Assembly (NCBI GenBank): GCA_009776385.1
Contig: WRFT01000019.1
Coordinates: 1-14,085, forward strand
Direction: 5' to 3'
From: Clostridia bacterium
GTDB taxonomy: Bacteria; Bacillota; Clostridia; Christensenellales; Aristaeellaceae
DNA: 14,085 bases
A program made the position numbers and the translations under genes. The notes beneath the pieces were generated by a model, which made no database searches, was not told the origin of the DNA, and saw nothing but the letters and a program-made list of their open reading frames with translations. Positions 13,857-14,085 of this stretch are shown here, one piece after another (within the stretch, counting starts at the first letter, position 1; the number at the start of each line of letters is the position of its first letter).

Positions 13857-13861
13857 CCCCC
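13857..13861 (-). promoter_or_regulatory. Ribosome binding site supporting the TTG start of the HAD hydrolase
   Basis: In the mRNA GGGGGA lies eight bases before TTG (13848). It can pair with the CCUCC anti-SD with one G-U wobble, and no comparable site precedes other in-frame candidates. A minimal ATG-CCT-TGA overlaps this TTG in another frame and is probably chance. Confidence 0.55.
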
Positions 13862-13871
13862 AAACGATAAT

Positions 13872-13918
13872 AAAAAAACGGGAAGCGCTTTTCCGCCAAT
13901 AAGGAAAAGACTTCCCGT
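13872..13918 (-). terminator. Intrinsic terminator after tuf
   Basis: In minus-strand order ACGGGAAG (13911-13918) and CTTTTCC (13903-13909) pair with GGAAAAG (13888-13894) and CTTCCCGT (13878-13885) across an eight-base loop. That gives a 15-bp stem with one small internal loop, followed directly by a run of T residues (13872-13878). It lies 17 bases after the tuf stop and closes the upstream (str-type) operon. Confidence 0.92.
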
Positions 13919-13934
13919 AATAATGAACCGGGTA

Positions 13935-14085
13935 TTATTCCAGAACCTTGGCAACCACGCCCGAGCCTACCGTGCGGCCGCCTTCGCGGATGGCGAAGCG
14001 CAAACCCGGCTCGATGGCGATAGGGGTGATAAGCGTGATTTCCATGTCGATATTATCCCCGGGCATGACCATCTCCACACCGTCC
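13935..14085 (-). CDS. tuf: Elongation factor Tu (C-terminal 49 residues; runs off the right edge)
   Basis: EF-Tu delivers aminoacyl-tRNA to the ribosome as a GTP complex. Only the end of domain 3 is present: EMVMPGDNIDMEITLITPIA, then GLRFAIREGGRTVGSGVVAK and the final VLE before TAA (13935-13937). This is near-invariant in bacterial EF-Tu. The GTPase domain lies outside the window. Its terminator follows at 13872-13918. tuf is normally the last gene of the rpsL-rpsG-fusA-tuf operon directly before rpsJ; here two extra genes intervene. Confidence 0.97.
   Translation of the reverse strand, partial: DGVEMVMPGDNIDMEITLITPIAIEPGLRFAIREGGRTVGSGVVAKVLE

Noticed and set aside
1..14085. Searched by eye for CRISPR arrays, transposases, insertion-sequence ends, tRNA and rRNA genes, and toxin-antitoxin or defence genes
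   Set aside because: None seen; nearly all sequence is accounted for by housekeeping genes and the one divergent control region.

Overview
This window is a slice of a bacterial chromosome carrying the conserved S10-spc ribosomal protein cluster. It most resembles a moderately GC-rich Firmicutes (Clostridia-type) genome. The grounds are the gene order (rpsJ-rplC-rplD-rplW-rplB-rpsS-rplV-rpsC-rplP-rpmC-rpsQ-rplN-rplX-rplE-rpsN-rpsH-rplF-rplR-rpsE-rpmD-rplO-secY-adk-map), the short zinc-binding S14, the four-cysteine (zinc) LID of adenylate kinase, strong AGGAGG-type ribosome binding sites, and alternative GTG/TTG starts. The genus cannot be named from the sequence alone.

Layout from right to left. 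At 13935-14085 (minus) is the C-terminal end of tuf (EF-Tu), followed by a strong intrinsic terminator (13872-13918). Next is a HAD/Cof-type phosphatase on the same strand (13012-13848, TTG start). Convergent with it, and overlapping its 3' end by 35 bases, is an aldo/keto reductase with two [4Fe-4S] motifs (11892-13046, plus). Between that gene and rpsJ lies a 436-base divergent control region. On the minus strand it holds a near-consensus sigma-A-type promoter (TTGTCA, 17 bases, TATAAT) with an A/T-rich upstream element and a roughly 150-base structured leader for the S10 operon. On the plus strand it holds an extended -10 promoter and a 12-bp leader hairpin for the reductase.

From 11455 leftward to the window edge, 24 genes are packed on the minus strand with 1-67 base spacings or small overlaps and no visible internal terminator, consistent with one long transcript. 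They encode the S10-group proteins (assembly, peptidyl transferase surroundings, exit tunnel), the spc-group proteins, the translocon channel SecY, adenylate kinase, and the start of methionine aminopeptidase. Together these make the ribosome, the channel its nascent chains enter, the enzyme that trims their N-terminal Met, and an adenylate-balancing enzyme. rpmD (59 aa) is easily missed because of its size.

I see no mobile element, CRISPR array, tRNA or rRNA gene. I do not see a novel multi-gene system here. The points most worth a second look are the structured S10 leader with mutually exclusive pairings, the leader hairpin of the reductase, the hairpin placed directly against the SD-poor GTG start of adk, the two accessory genes separating tuf from rpsJ, and unusual residues in the exit-tunnel loops of L4 and L22.
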